A DNA stretch of 64,000 nt from CAZELM01 sp964512995 (GTDB lineage Bacteria; CSSED10-310), in assembly GCA_964512995.1 (NCBI GenBank), contig CAZELM010000007.1, positions 76,706 to 140,705 of the forward strand, read 5' to 3'. Each line of letters opens with the position of its first letter. Within the stretch, counting starts at the first letter, position 1. Below the pieces are notes generated by a model, which was given only the letters and a program-made list of their open reading frames with translations, did no database searches and was not told the DNA's origin. This document shows, piece after piece, positions 63,742 to 64,000 of this stretch. Both the position numbers and the translations under genes were made by a program.

Positions 63742-64000
63742 AGCGGTCATCTTGTGACTGTGAGCAGTCATCTTGCGACTGTAAGCGGTCATCTTGTGAC
63801 TGTAAGCGGTCATCTTGTGACTGTGAGCGGTCATCTTGCGACTGTAAGCGGTCATCTTGCGACTGTAAGCGGTCATCTTGTGACTGTGAGCGGTCATCTT
63901 GTGACTGTGAGCGGTCATCTTGCGACTGTGAGCGGTCATCTTGCAACTGTGAGCGGTCATCTTGTGACTGTGAGCGGTCATCTTGCGACTGTGAGCGGTC
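63742..64000. repeat. 21-bp tandem repeat array (minisatellite), runs off the right edge
   Basis: Twelve full 21-bp units plus 7 nt, starting at 63742. The consensus unit is AGCGGTCATCTTGYGACTGTR, 20 of its 21 positions being nearly fixed; variation is mostly C/T and A/G. The minus strand reads as a heptapeptide repeat (QDDRSQS) in one frame and HKMTAHS in another; the plus strand reads SGHLATV. There are no unique spacers, so it is not a CRISPR array. Confidence 0.93.

Noticed and set aside
63742..64000. A CRISPR array next to the cas operon
   Set aside because: Units are 21 bp, head to tail, with no unique spacers. This is a tandem repeat, not repeat-spacer architecture.
63604..64000. A rightward gene through the tandem repeats
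   Set aside because: No ribosome site or promoter, and repeat-driven openness in several frames makes the frame uninformative.
1..64000. tRNA, rRNA or insertion sequences
   Set aside because: I scanned the intergenic gaps for TpsiC-like and anticodon-arm patterns, rRNA-like blocks and transposase genes, and found none.

Overview
The window looks like chromosomal DNA from an uncultivated diderm bacterium with moderate base composition. An outer-membrane barrel protein (21539-22075), a type IV pilus-type minor pilin, Thr/Pro-rich secreted proteins with dockerin-like C-termini, an IPTL-CTERM-like sorting signal, SpoVG and the c-di-AMP pair CdaA/CdaR occur together. This mix fits environmental candidate phyla better than a well-studied genus. 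I cannot name the phylum from sequence alone. Coding density is high, genes are often coupled by 4-nt overlaps, and TTG and GTG starts are common. I found no rRNA, tRNA or insertion sequence.

Layout. (1) 1-4413: 3' end of ftsH, folP, cdaA, cdaR, then an AAA-like ATPase with a degenerate P-loop and a possible 5' frameshift. (2) 4644-9201: a strong sigma-54-type promoter, a large PilX-like pilin, a membrane-anchored helix-turn-helix protein, and galT. (3) 9359-14160: an FHA coiled-coil protein, an asparagine-synthetase-like protein lacking the catalytic Cys2, a radical SAM protein, and a DUF3467 protein. (4) 14236-21420: convergent mtnP-like gene, then a housekeeping run folK-panB-panC-nif3-GH84-HEAT-mraY. 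(5) 21539-32404: outer-membrane barrel; then leftward asd, two GT4 glycosyltransferases, a secreted beta-propeller-type protein, arfB, and a 1280-aa Ser/Thr kinase/ATPase/TPR protein. (6) 32639-43659: gpsA, spoVG, a TldE/PmbA homologue, a 1510-aa secreted gluzincin metalloprotease, and a hybrid PAS/GAF histidine kinase. (7) 43691-53424: radical SAM protein, DUF4197 protein, two dockerin-type secreted proteins (one with a perfect internal duplication), rlmKL, and a PMT/ArnT-like membrane glycosyltransferase. (8) 53633-63394: a leftward, tightly overlapping type III CRISPR effector operon. (9) 63742 to the right edge: a 21-bp tandem repeat array.

The most unusual region is the CRISPR operon. 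In transcription order it encodes a CARF/nuclease (Card1-like) effector, a short Cas10 with GGDD but no HD domain, a single-domain Cas7-like RAMP, Csx10, a double-domain RAMP (two Cas7 units fused), a PIN-domain nuclease plus a 71-aa partner, Csx19, and a TIGR03986-type RAMP. This is a subtype III-D-like set expected to make a cyclic-oligoadenylate signal on target RNA binding. There is no array, cas6, cas1 or cas2 in the window. The PIN/71-aa pair sits inside the operon with overlapping start and stop codons and is the best candidate for an unrecognised component. A candidate promoter precedes the operon, and the repeat array lies beyond it.
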